In this document: one piece after another, positions 1 through 7,798 of the stretch
How positions within the stretch are numbered: the first letter of the stretch is position 1
Layout: each line of letters starts with the position of its first letter
Source: Austwickia sp039812465
GTDB taxonomy: Bacteria; Actinomycetota; Actinomycetes; Actinomycetales; Dermatophilaceae
Length of the DNA stretch: 64,000 nt
Assembly: GCA_039812465.1 (NCBI GenBank)
Contig: JBDIAS010000001.1
Coordinates: 20,913-84,912 of the forward strand
Reading direction: 5' to 3'
The notes under the pieces: model-generated
What the model saw: the letters and a program-made list of their open reading frames with translations, nothing else
Told to the model about the DNA's origin: nothing
Databases searched by the model: none
Program-made: the position numbers and the translations under genes

Positions 1-456
1 GGGCATCGCGGCCGAGATCGTCCGGTAGGTGCAGTAGAGGTTGATCTCGACCCCGCCGCCGAGGACGAGCCCGTTGATGAAGGAGAAGCTCGGCACCCCG
101 ATGTCGGAGATCTTGGTGAAGGTGTCGTGGCCGAGCTCGGCGATGGCCCGAGCCTGCTCGCGGGTGGTCACCTGCGCCACGCCGGACAGGTCCGCCCCGG
201 CCGCGAGGATGAACGGCTTGCCGGTGATCCCGATTGCCGCGATCTCGCCCGCGTCGGCCCGCACCTTCAGCCCGTCGAGCACCTCGCCGAGGCCGATCAG
301 GGTCCGCGGGCCGAGGGTGTTGGGGCGGGTGTGGTCGTGGCCATTGTCCAGCGTGATCAGCGCCATCGTGCCGGCGCCGCCGGGCAGCTCCACGTCTCGC
401 GCGAGGGCGTGGGTGACGACCTCGTCGGGGAAGACCGCCTGGAAGTCGATGCTCAT
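1..456 (-). CDS. fadB: FadB-like 3-hydroxyacyl-CoA dehydrogenase/enoyl-CoA hydratase, N-terminal part only
   Basis: The gene starts at ATG 456 and runs off the left edge. The visible 152 residues read as a crotonase domain: the oxyanion-hole motif GLVLGGGVE is preceded by SFSFIN, and LDNG...NTLGPRTL near residue 40 matches trifunctional beta-oxidation alpha subunits. In this family the protein hydrates enoyl-CoA and oxidises 3-hydroxyacyl-CoA. Its start overlaps the stop of the upstream thiolase by four bases (ATGA, 453-456), so the two are translationally coupled as a fadA-fadB pair. The dehydrogenase domain lies outside the window, so the two-domain architecture is inferred. Confidence 0.85.
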   Translation of the reverse strand, partial: MSIDFQAVFPDEVVTHALARDVELPGGAGTMALITLDNGHDHTRPNTLGPRTLIGLGEVLDGLKVRADAGEIAAIGITGKPFILAAGADLSGVAQVTTREQARAIAELGHDTFTKISDIGVPSFSFINGLVLGGGVEINLYCTYRTISAAMP

Positions 457-1682
457 CGCGCGCTCTCCTGCTTCGTCGCGGCACTCGGGCCGGTGTGGTG
501 GGGGTTCTCCCAGATGACGGCGGCGCCCATCCCGATGCCGATGCACATGGCGGTCATCCCGTAGCGCACCTCCGGTCGCTGCTCGAACTGCCGGGCCAGC
601 TGGATCATGAGGCGGACCCCGGAGGCGGCCAGCGGGTGGCCGCAGGCGATGGCGCCGCCGTACGGGTTCACGCGCGGGTCGTCGTCGGCGAGGCCGAAGT
701 GCTCGGTGAACGCGAGCACCTGCACGGCGAACGCCTCGTTGATCTCGAACAGGCCGATGTCCTCGACGCTCAGGCCGGCGTTCGCGAGGGCCTTCTCCGC
801 GGCGGGGACCGCGCCGTAGCCCATCACCTCGGGCTCGACCCCGGCGAAGCCGAAGGAGACGAGCCGCATCCGCACGGGAAGGCCGAGCTCGTCCGCCGCC
901 TCCTGCGACGCGATGAGGCAGGCGGTGGCGCCGTCGTTGAGGCCCGCCGAGTTGCCGGCGGTCACGCGCCCGTGGGGCCGGAACGCGGTCTTCAGGCCCG
1001 CCAGGCCCTCCATCGTCACGTCCGGGCGCGGCGGCTCGTCCGTGGTCGCGAGGCCCCACCCGAGCTCCGCGTGCCGCGTGGCGACGGGCACGAGGTCGGC
1101 CTGGATATGCCCGGATGCGTAGGCCGCGGCGAGCTTGTGCTGGCTGCCCATCGCGTAGGCGTCCGCCCGCTCCTTGGTGAGCTGCGCGAACCGGTCGTGC
1201 AACGCCTCGGCCGTGTTGCCCATCGACAGCGCCTCGGGGTCGACGATCTTCTCGGCGATGAAGCGCGGGTTCGGGTCGACGCCCTGGCCCATCGGGTGGT
1301 GGCCCATGTGCTCCACGCCCCCGGCGATCGCGACGTCGTAGGCACCGAACGCGATCTGCGCGGCGGCGGTCGTGACCGCGGTCATCGCGCCGGCGCACAT
1401 GCGGTCGATCGCGTAGCCGGGCACGGTGACCGGCAGGCCCGACAGCAGCGCCGCGGTGCGGCCGATCGTCAGGCCCTGGTCGCCGGTCTGCGTGGTGGCC
1501 GCGATCGCGACGTCGCCGACCCGGTCAGGCGGCAGCTCGGGGTGGCGGCGCAGCAACTCGCGAATACAGGAGACGACCAGGTCGTCCGCGCGGGTCTGAG
1601 CGTAGATGCCCGACTGGCCCGCTTTGCCGAACGGGGTGCGGACGCCGTCGACGAAGACGACCTCATGACGTGGGATGGACAC
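453..1682 (-). CDS. fadA: Acetyl-CoA C-acyltransferase (beta-oxidation thiolase, FadA)
   Basis: A 409-residue thiolase that cleaves 3-ketoacyl-CoA. The nucleophile is Cys96 in DRMCAGAM. The C-terminal GGAIACGHPLAASG and AMCIGIGMG motifs carry the catalytic His and second Cys. GTG 1682 is chosen as the start because GAGGGAG lies five bases upstream (1688-1694) and the family begins close to VFVDGVRTPFGK; an in-frame ATG at 1727 would add 15 unrelated residues. It overlaps fadB by four bases. A 15-bp palindrome at 1746-1760 sits 63 bp upstream and is the likely operator. Confidence 0.93.
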   Translation of the reverse strand: MSIPRHEVVFVDGVRTPFGKAGQSGIYAQTRADDLVVSCIRELLRRHPELPPDRVGDVAIAATTQTGDQGLTIGRTAALLSGLPVTVPGYAIDRMCAGAMTAVTTAAAQIAFGAYDVAIAGGVEHMGHHPMGQGVDPNPRFIAEKIVDPEALSMGNTAEALHDRFAQLTKERADAYAMGSQHKLAAAYASGHIQADLVPVATRHAELGWGLATTDEPPRPDVTMEGLAGLKTAFRPHGRVTAGNSAGLNDGATACLIASQEAADELGLPVRMRLVSFGFAGVEPEVMGYGAVPAAEKALANAGLSVEDIGLFEINEAFAVQVLAFTEHFGLADDDPRVNPYGGAIACGHPLAASGVRLMIQLARQFEQRPEVRYGMTAMCIGIGMGAAVIWENPHHTGPSAATKQESAR

Positions 1683-1745
1683 GGATACTCCCTCGCTGGT
1701 GGAACGGGCGGTACGGCGGGACGGCATCGTGACGGTGCGCCTCTT

Positions 1746-1760
1746 GTCAGTATTACTGAC
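1746..1760. promoter_or_regulatory. 15-bp palindromic operator candidate upstream of fadAB
   Basis: GTCAGTATTACTGAC is a perfect palindrome around its central base, 63 bp before the fadA start. A close relative, GTTAGTAATACTAAC, occurs at 32047-32061 before the acetate-symporter operon. Recurrence at two fatty-acid or acetate promoters suggests a dedicated regulator. None of the proteins in this window can be assigned to it. Confidence 0.6.
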
Positions 1761-1838
1761 GAGTAGGGCAGATGCCAGGGGTGCCGAGCGCCGCTTCGCG
1801 AGCGGGGCGATGTCGGTCAGTGCTCGGCGAAGGGTCGA

Positions 1839-3392
1839 TCAGTGCTCGGCGGCGGGATGGTCGCTCTCGGCGGCCGGTTCGTCGCCCGCGCCCGCGGGCG
1901 GCTCGGCAGGCTGGGCCAGCGCGTCGAGGATGATCGGCGCGGCGACGTCCACCTGCCAGCTGCGCGCCCCCCGCTCGCGCAGAGCCTCCCGGACCGCGGC
2001 GTCGTCGGCGGGCGGAGGCTCCCAGAGCAGCCGACGCAGCAGGTCCGGCGCAAGGAGGTTCTCCACCGGGACCCGGTGCTCGGCTGAGAAGGCGCTGAAC
2101 AGCTCGCGCGCGCGGTTCAGCCGGGCCGCCGCCGCCGGGTCGCGGTCGGCCCAGGCCCGCGGCGGGGGCGGGCCGGTGCTCGTCACGTTGCGGGGGGGCA
2201 ACTGCTCCTCCGGCAGCGCCAGCGCGCCCTTGGACGCGGTGAGCCAGTGCACCGCGTAACGCCGCGCGGAGCGGTTCGTGGTGGCCGCCACCACCTCGGC
2301 CGCGCTGGCCGGCGCGGCCTGGGCGATGTCGACCAGTGCGAAGTCGGGGATGACGCGGCCGGGGGAGATGTCGCGGGTACGGGCGATCTCGTCGCGGGCG
2401 TACCACAGCGCCCGCGCGATCCCGAGCGTGCGCCGGCTGCGGATCTTGTGCAGGCCGGACAGTCGGCGCCAGGGGTCGACCCGCGCGGGCGGCCCGGCAA
2501 AGGAGGTCAGCGCGTCGAACTCCTCCTGCGCCCAGGCGAGCTTGCCCTGGGCCGACAGGTCGGCCTCGATCGCGTCGCGGAGGTCGACGAGGACCTCGAC
2601 GTCGAGCGCCGCGTAGCGCAGCCACGGTTCGGGCAGCGGCCGGGTGGACCAGTCGACCGCCGAATGCTCCTTGGCGAGCGTCATGTGCAGGTAGTGCTCC
2701 AGCACCGCAGCCAGCCCGACCCGCGGCTGGCCGGCCAGCCGGGCCCCGAGCTCGGTGTCGAACAGGCGCGCGGGCGCCAGCCCCACCTCGGCCAGGCACG
2801 GTAGGTCCTGGGTGGCGGCGTGCAGGACCCATTCGACGCCCTCCAGCGCGCGGGCCAGGGGGGTCAGGTCGGGGCAGGCGATCGGGTCGATCAGGATCGT
2901 GCCCGCGCCGGCGCGGCGGATCTGCACGAGGTAGGCGCGCTGGCCGTACCGGTAACCGGAAGCCCGCTCCGCGTCCACGGCGACCGGTCCGGTCCCGCCC
3001 GCCAGCGCGGCGGCCGCCTCCGCCAGCGCGTCCTCCTCCTCGACGACGTCGGGGATCCCGTCGCGGGGGTGGTCGAGCAGGAGGGGGGCGTCCAGCTCCT
3101 GGCCCCCGTCCCGGTCGCGGTGCTGGTCGTGGGCAGGGTCGTGGTCGTGGGTAGGGTCCTGTGCCTGGTGCGCTTCGGGGCCGGATCCCTCGGGTCCGCT
3201 TGCGCCGTCGGCAGGCTCGTCGGCTGGCTCCGCGTGGGCGCGGGCGCCGCGGGTTGCGGCCAGCTCAGCCTGCACGGCGGCCCGGGACGCGCGCGTGCGC
3301 CGCCGCCGGCCGGTGCGCACGGGTCGTTCGGTCGCGTCGGCGTCGCGGGCGTCTGCTTCTGCCGGGTCGGTGCGGTCCTGGTGGGTGCTCAT
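1839..3392 (-). CDS. rnd: Ribonuclease D-like 3'-5' exonuclease with HRDC domain
   Basis: A 517-residue DEDD-family exonuclease. Residues 1-125 are a low-complexity, charged extension. The nuclease domain follows, with Asp140 and Glu142 (VAVDAERASG), Asp196 (HAATQDL) and the Y-x3-D pair Tyr260/Asp264 (RYAALDVE), which is the DEDDy arrangement. Later sequence fits an HRDC nucleic-acid-binding domain. The family trims RNA 3' ends. ATG 3392 is preferred to an upstream in-frame GTG at 3401. It lies just downstream of the DUF3000 gene on the same strand, an arrangement common in actinobacteria. Confidence 0.88.
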   Translation of the reverse strand: MSTHQDRTDPAEADARDADATERPVRTGRRRRTRASRAAVQAELAATRGARAHAEPADEPADGASGPEGSGPEAHQAQDPTHDHDPAHDQHRDRDGGQELDAPLLLDHPRDGIPDVVEEEDALAEAAAALAGGTGPVAVDAERASGYRYGQRAYLVQIRRAGAGTILIDPIACPDLTPLARALEGVEWVLHAATQDLPCLAEVGLAPARLFDTELGARLAGQPRVGLAAVLEHYLHMTLAKEHSAVDWSTRPLPEPWLRYAALDVEVLVDLRDAIEADLSAQGKLAWAQEEFDALTSFAGPPARVDPWRRLSGLHKIRSRRTLGIARALWYARDEIARTRDISPGRVIPDFALVDIAQAAPASAAEVVAATTNRSARRYAVHWLTASKGALALPEEQLPPRNVTSTGPPPPRAWADRDPAAAARLNRARELFSAFSAEHRVPVENLLAPDLLRRLLWEPPPADDAAVREALRERGARSWQVDVAAPIILDALAQPAEPPAGAGDEPAAESDHPAAEH

Positions 3393-3419
3393 GCCAACCA
3401 CCAGAATGTCACGGACCGT

Positions 3420-4001
3420 TCACCGTCTCACCCCTGGAAGCGGCGTGACGCCCTCGGTCAAGGGTGGCAACCCGGCCAGGGAGCAGAGCAGGTCGCTCCA
3501 CGCGCGCAGGTGGCCGCCCAATTCGGGGCCGTCGGTGGTCCACGAGGCGCGCAACTCCAACTCGACGACCGGCTCGCGCTCCGACAGCGTCCCGAAGCTC
3601 TCCGAGACGACCCGCGTGACCGTCCCACCGAGGGCGCGCGCCCCGGGCTCGACCTCCTCCAGCGCGTCGGTCAGCCAGGACCAGCCGACCTCGCCGAGGA
3701 GCGGGTCGGCGGCCAGCTCCGGCTCCATCCGGGCGGAGGCGTAGGTGACCAACCGCCAGCTCCCGTCCCACGCCTCGGGGAAGCTGGGGTCGTGCAGGAC
3801 GATGAACCGACCTGTCGCGGGAGGATCCTCCACCCCGGCGAGGACGACCTCGGCCGACACCGCCGTGCTGAACGGCGAGATGCGCTGGGGGGCGGGGGAG
3901 TCCTCGAGGCGGATCTCGGGACGGAGCCGGGCATGCGTGAGCGCGTCCACGGATCGCGCGAAGAGTTCGTAGGCCCCCCGCCGCGCATGACGGCTGTTCA
4001 C
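3420..4001 (-). CDS. DUF3000 family protein
   Basis: A 193-residue actinobacterial protein of unknown function. The conserved segment ALTHARLRPEIRLEDSPAP near residues 19-37 and the WSWLTDALEE segment identify the DUF3000 family. GTG 4001 (start NSRHARRGAY) fits the family N-terminus; the reading frame stays open upstream to 4118, but that part is unrelated. It is divergent from hemE, with 176 bp between the two starts. It lacks signal peptide or membrane segments. The DUF3000, RNase D and haem gene neighbourhood recurs in actinobacteria, but no role can be assigned. Confidence 0.8.
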   Translation of the reverse strand: MNSRHARRGAYELFARSVDALTHARLRPEIRLEDSPAPQRISPFSTAVSAEVVLAGVEDPPATGRFIVLHDPSFPEAWDGSWRLVTYASARMEPELAADPLLGEVGWSWLTDALEEVEPGARALGGTVTRVVSESFGTLSEREPVVELELRASWTTDGPELGGHLRAWSDLLCSLAGLPPLTEGVTPLPGVRR

Positions 4002-4177
4002 GTTCGCACCATACGGCCGCGCGCGCGGCCTCGACGGGCACCACGCCGAATGGCTGGTCCCCGCCGGTCGACGGGTCGGGCCGGGCGGTGTGCGGCCCGC
4101 GGGGGCGCCCCCGTACACGCAGTCGTACGCGCAGTCGTACGCGCAGCCCGGGGCACGACCAGCCCGGACGTGTGAGG

Positions 4178-5227
4178 ATGGCTCGCGTGACCGACGACCG
4201 CAACGCCCGGACCGACAGCCTCCTCGTGCGCGCCGCGCGCCGCGTCCCCGGCGAGCGGCCCCCGGTGTGGTTCATGCGGCAGGCGGGCCGGTCGCTCCCG
4301 GAGTATCGCGAGCTGCGGGCCGACGTCCCCATGCTCACCGCGTGCCTCGATCCGGCGCTGGTCACCGAGATCACGCTGCAGCCCGTGCGCCGCCACGGGG
4401 TCGACGCGGCGATCCTCTTCAGCGACATCGTCGTCCCGCTGGCGGCCGTCGGGGTGGACGTGGACATCGTGGCCGGGACCGGCCCGGTCGTGGCCCGTCC
4501 GATCCGCCGCCGAGAGGATCTGGCCCAGCTGACCTGTCTCGCCGAGGCTCACGTGAGCGAGGTGGCGCAGGCGGTGCGGCTGCTGGTCGCGGAGCTGGGC
4601 GAGACCCCGCTGATCGGGTTCGCCGGCGCCCCCTTCACGCTGGCCTCCTACCTGGTCGAGGGCGGGCCGAGCCGGACCCTCCAGCACACCAAGGCCCTCA
4701 TGCACGGCGACCCGGAGCTGTGGCACGACTTGTGCACGGCGCTGGCCCAGATCGCCGGGGAGTTCCTCGCCGTGCAGGTGCGCGGCGGGGCGAGCGCGGT
4801 GCAGTTGTTCGACAGCTGGGTCGGGGCGCTGCCGCTGGAGGACTACCAGCGGTTCGTGGCGCCCTACTCTGCGGCGGCGCTCGCGGCGGTCGCCGAGACG
4901 GGGGTGCCGCGGATCCACTTCGGCGTCGGTACGGGGGAGCTGCTGGCCGCCATGGGTCAGGTCGGCGCCGAGGTGGTGGGCGTCGACTTCCGGCTCCGCC
5001 TCGACGAGGCGAGCCGCCGGATCGGGCCGGGCTACGCCGTCCAGGGCAACCTCGACCCCGCGCTGCTGTTCGCGCCGTGGCCGGTGATCGAGGCGCAGGT
5101 GCGTCGGATCGTCGCGGAGGGACGGGCCACGCCGGGTCATATCTTCAACCTCGGCCACGGGGTGCTGCCCAGCACCGACGCGGACGTCCTCACCAGGGTC
5201 GTCGAGCTGGTCCACTCCCTGGGCTGA
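4178..5227 (+). CDS. hemE: Uroporphyrinogen decarboxylase
   Basis: A 349-residue enzyme that decarboxylates uroporphyrinogen III to coproporphyrinogen III. Signature 1 (PVWFMRQAGRSLPEYR, residues 29-44) supplies the substrate-binding arginines, Asp83 lies in FSDIVVP, and signature 2 is GFAGAPFTLASYLVEG. ATG 4178 is taken as start; GTG 4187 is an alternative with GAGG nine bases upstream. hemQ follows after 67 bp. No protoporphyrinogen or coproporphyrinogen oxidase gene lies between them, unlike many actinobacterial hem operons. Confidence 0.95.
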   Translation: MARVTDDRNARTDSLLVRAARRVPGERPPVWFMRQAGRSLPEYRELRADVPMLTACLDPALVTEITLQPVRRHGVDAAILFSDIVVPLAAVGVDVDIVAGTGPVVARPIRRREDLAQLTCLAEAHVSEVAQAVRLLVAELGETPLIGFAGAPFTLASYLVEGGPSRTLQHTKALMHGDPELWHDLCTALAQIAGEFLAVQVRGGASAVQLFDSWVGALPLEDYQRFVAPYSAAALAAVAETGVPRIHFGVGTGELLAAMGQVGAEVVGVDFRLRLDEASRRIGPGYAVQGNLDPALLFAPWPVIEAQVRRIVAEGRATPGHIFNLGHGVLPSTDADVLTRVVELVHSLG

Positions 5228-5294
5228 CCGCGCTCCCCGAGGAGGTCGGCGGGGCCGGTGGGCGGGGCTTTGCGCGCTCGCCCAGAATGAGGCT

Positions 5295-6119
5295 ATGACC
5301 GACGCCACGAATCCCTCCAGCGCACCGGACCAGAACGCGGCCGCCCAACCCGTTGCCCCCGCCTCCGGGCCGGCCACCGCTGACGCGAGCCCCGCCGACG
5401 CGAGCGAGACCAGCGACGTACGCAACCTCGATCGCATCCGCGAGCTGAACGAGACCATCCGCTACGCCATGTGGTCGGTGTTCCGTGCGGCCCGGGCGTT
5501 GCCGGCGTCGGACGCCGAGCGGGAGGCGATGGCGGCCGAGGTGAACGGGCTGCTGGAGTCGTTGGCCGAGCAGGACCTGGTGGTGCGCGGCTGCTATGAC
5601 GTCGCGGGCCTGCGGGCCGACGCCGACCTGATGTTCTGGTGGCACGCGCCGACGATCGAGGTGGCGCAGCGCGCGTACCAGGGGCTGCGCCGGACCCGAC
5701 TCGGCTCCCACCTGGAGCCCGTCTGGTCCGCGGCGGCGCTGCACCGGCCCGCCGAGTTCAACCGCAGCCACCTGCCGGCGTTCCTCGCCGGGGAACCGGC
5801 CCGCGCGTACGTGTGCGTCTACCCGTTCATCCGCTCGTACGACTGGTATGTGATGGAGGACGCGCAGCGGCGCGCGATGCTGGCCGAGCACGGCCAGATG
5901 GCGCGCGAATACGGCGACGTACGGGCCAACACGATCGCCTCGTTCGCGCTGAACGACTACGAGTGGGTGCTGGCGTTCGAGGCCGACGAACTGGACCGCA
6001 TCGTCGACCTGATGCGCCACCTGCGCGGCTCCAAGGCCCGGCTCCACGTCCGCGAGGAGGTGCCGTTCTTCACGGGCCCGCGGCGCGACATGCAGCAGAT
6101 CGTGGCCGCCCTGCCCTGA
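5295..6119 (+). CDS. hemQ: Coproheme decarboxylase (HemQ/ChdC, chlorite dismutase-like)
   Basis: A 274-residue protein of the chlorite dismutase-like family. It catalyses the last step of the coproporphyrin-dependent haem pathway, decarboxylating coproheme to haem b. After an Ala/Pro-rich extension (residues 1-40) the core begins at NLDRIRELNETIRYAMWSVF. LMFWWHAPT and VYPFIRSYDWY are typical. His199 in LAEHGQMAREYG matches the haem-ligand position of the family. GAGG lies two bases before the start. Its place behind hemE supports a shared transcript. Confidence 0.93.
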   Translation: MTDATNPSSAPDQNAAAQPVAPASGPATADASPADASETSDVRNLDRIRELNETIRYAMWSVFRAARALPASDAEREAMAAEVNGLLESLAEQDLVVRGCYDVAGLRADADLMFWWHAPTIEVAQRAYQGLRRTRLGSHLEPVWSAAALHRPAEFNRSHLPAFLAGEPARAYVCVYPFIRSYDWYVMEDAQRRAMLAEHGQMAREYGDVRANTIASFALNDYEWVLAFEADELDRIVDLMRHLRGSKARLHVREEVPFFTGPRRDMQQIVAALP

Positions 6120-6149
6120 CCCAAATCGCGCCCTGCGCCCCTCGAGTGT

Positions 6150-6569
6150 CTAGTCGTCCTCGACGGGGTGCAGGCGCAGGGAGATCGAGTTGATGCAGTA
6201 CCGCTGGTCGGTCGGCGTGGCGTAGCCCTCCCCCTCGAACACGTGCCCCAGGTGGGATCCGCACGACGCGCAGCGCACCTCGACGCGGCGCATCCCGAGC
6301 GAGAGGTCCTCCACGTACTCCACCGCCTCCCCGGCGAGCGGCGCGTAGAACGACGGCCAGCCGCAGTGGCTCGCGAATTTGGTCTCGCTGCGGAAGAGCT
6401 CGGCGCCGCAGGCGCGGCACGTGTAGACCCCGACCGCGGTGGTGTCGGTGTATTCACCGACGCCCGGCGGCTCCGTGCCGGCGCGGCGCAACACCGCGAA
6501 CTCCTCCGGCGTCAGCTGCTGCGCCCACTCCTCGTCCGTTCGCTGCACCGCGTAGCTGCCCTCGCGCAT
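6150..6569 (-). CDS. msrB: Peptide-methionine (R)-S-oxide reductase MsrB
   Basis: A 139-residue repair enzyme that reduces methionine-R-sulfoxide. Zinc is held by Cys51 and Cys54 (CRACG) and by Cys100 and Cys103 (CASCGSHLGHVF). The catalytic Cys125 is in RYCINSISL. ATG 6569 is chosen over ATG 6581 because GGAGGT (6574-6579) sits four bases upstream of it. The gene is convergent with hemQ, with only 30 bp between stops and no obvious terminator hairpin there. Confidence 0.95.
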   Translation of the reverse strand: MREGSYAVQRTDEEWAQQLTPEEFAVLRRAGTEPPGVGEYTDTTAVGVYTCRACGAELFRSETKFASHCGWPSFYAPLAGEAVEYVEDLSLGMRRVEVRCASCGSHLGHVFEGEGYATPTDQRYCINSISLRLHPVEDD

Positions 6570-6654
6570 CGTGACCTCCATCCCACGTCGCCTCGCCGGT
6601 CCCTGCCGCCGACGATAACCGCTGGGGCTGGGCGCGGCTCGCCGAGGCTTCGGC

Positions 6655-6715
6655 GGTGTGGGCCTACGGTGTGGGCCTACGGTGTGGGCCTACGGTGTGG
6701 GCCTACGGTGTGGGC
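6655..6715. repeat. 13-bp tandem repeat in the leader of the LigD-type polymerase gene
   Basis: Four complete copies of GGTGTGGGCCTAC (6655-6667, 6668-6680, 6681-6693, 6694-6706) and a partial fifth copy (GGTGTGGGC) run directly into the ATG at 6716. The copies are identical, so the array is either young or under copy-number change. It occupies the ribosome-binding and promoter-proximal region; no classical Shine-Dalgarno sequence is present. Confidence 0.95.
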
Positions 6716-7786
6716 ATGGCCAGCGACGCCACCACCCTGGAGATCCCGGCTCCCGACGGCACCGTGCGCACCGTCCGGCTGTCCAACGCGGACAAGCCCG
6801 TGTGGCCGGACCCGGGGGACGGCGGGCCGATCACGAAGGCCGACCTCGCCGCGTACGTCATCTCGGTGCAGGACGGTCTGCTGCGCGCGCTGCGCGACCG
6901 TCCCGTCACCCTGCAGCGCTTCCGGGGCGGGGTCGCCGGCGAGGAGTTCTATACCAAGAACCCGCCGCGCGGCGCCCCCGCGTGGATCCGTACGGTCATG
7001 TGCCGCTACCCGTCCGCACGCTCCCACCCCCAGCTGGTGCTCGACGAGATCGCGGCGGTGGTCTACGCGGTGCAGATGAGCACGGTCACGTTCCACCCGT
7101 GGCCGGTACGGGCGGACGACAACGACCTGGTCGACGAGCTGCGAATCGACCTGGACCCGCAGCCGGGGCGGGACTTCGCCGACGCGGTGGAGGCGGCCTT
7201 GGCGCTGCGGGAGCTGATGGCGGAGCTGGGACTGATGGCGTGGGCCAAGACCAGCGGCAACCGCGGCGTCCACGTCTATGCCCGCATCGCGCGCACCCAC
7301 GAGTTCGCGGACGTGCGGCACGCGGTGATCGGCATCGCCCGCGAGCTGGAGCGGCGGCTGCCCGATCTCGTGACCACGGCGTGGTGGAAGGAGGAGCGGG
7401 GGGAGCGGATCTTCGTGGACTACAACCAGGCGGCCCGCGACCGTACGATCGCCTCGGCCTACAGTCCGCGGCCGCTGCCGCACGCGCCGGTCTCCACCCC
7501 GCTGCCGTGGTCAGCCCTGACGGGCGCGGAGCCGGCGGAGTTCACCGTACGGAGCGTGCCGGGGCTGCTCGCCGCGCACGGGGACGCGTGGGCGGGGATG
7601 GACGAGGCGGACTCCGTGGGCTCGATCGAGGCCGCGCTGGGCCTGTGGCAGGCCGATCTGGACCGTGGCCTGGGGGAGCTGAACTTCCCGCCCGACTATC
7701 CGAAGATGCCCGGCGAGCCGCCGCGCGTCCAGCCGAGTAAGAAGAACCCCGACAACTGGGACGGGGACGTCAAGCGCCCCCGGTGA
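6716..7786 (+). CDS. LigD-type primase/polymerase domain protein (non-homologous end joining)
   Basis: A 356-residue stand-alone PolDom of the archaeo-eukaryotic primase superfamily. Asp145 and Asp147 (DELRIDLDPQPG) are the metal ligands, SGNRGVHVY (His186) is the nucleotide-binding motif, and FVDYNQAARDRTIASAYSPRP closes the active site. In LigD proteins this domain fills gaps or adds nucleotides at double-strand breaks. Here the ligase is a separate gene (7799-8878) on the opposite strand, 12 bp away, stop to stop. ATG 6716 is used because upstream residues would be encoded by the tandem repeat. No Ku gene is in the window. Confidence 0.92.
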   Translation: MASDATTLEIPAPDGTVRTVRLSNADKPVWPDPGDGGPITKADLAAYVISVQDGLLRALRDRPVTLQRFRGGVAGEEFYTKNPPRGAPAWIRTVMCRYPSARSHPQLVLDEIAAVVYAVQMSTVTFHPWPVRADDNDLVDELRIDLDPQPGRDFADAVEAALALRELMAELGLMAWAKTSGNRGVHVYARIARTHEFADVRHAVIGIARELERRLPDLVTTAWWKEERGERIFVDYNQAARDRTIASAYSPRPLPHAPVSTPLPWSALTGAEPAEFTVRSVPGLLAAHGDAWAGMDEADSVGSIEAALGLWQADLDRGLGELNFPPDYPKMPGEPPRVQPSKKNPDNWDGDVKRPR

Positions 7787-7798
7787 CCGGCGGGCCGA

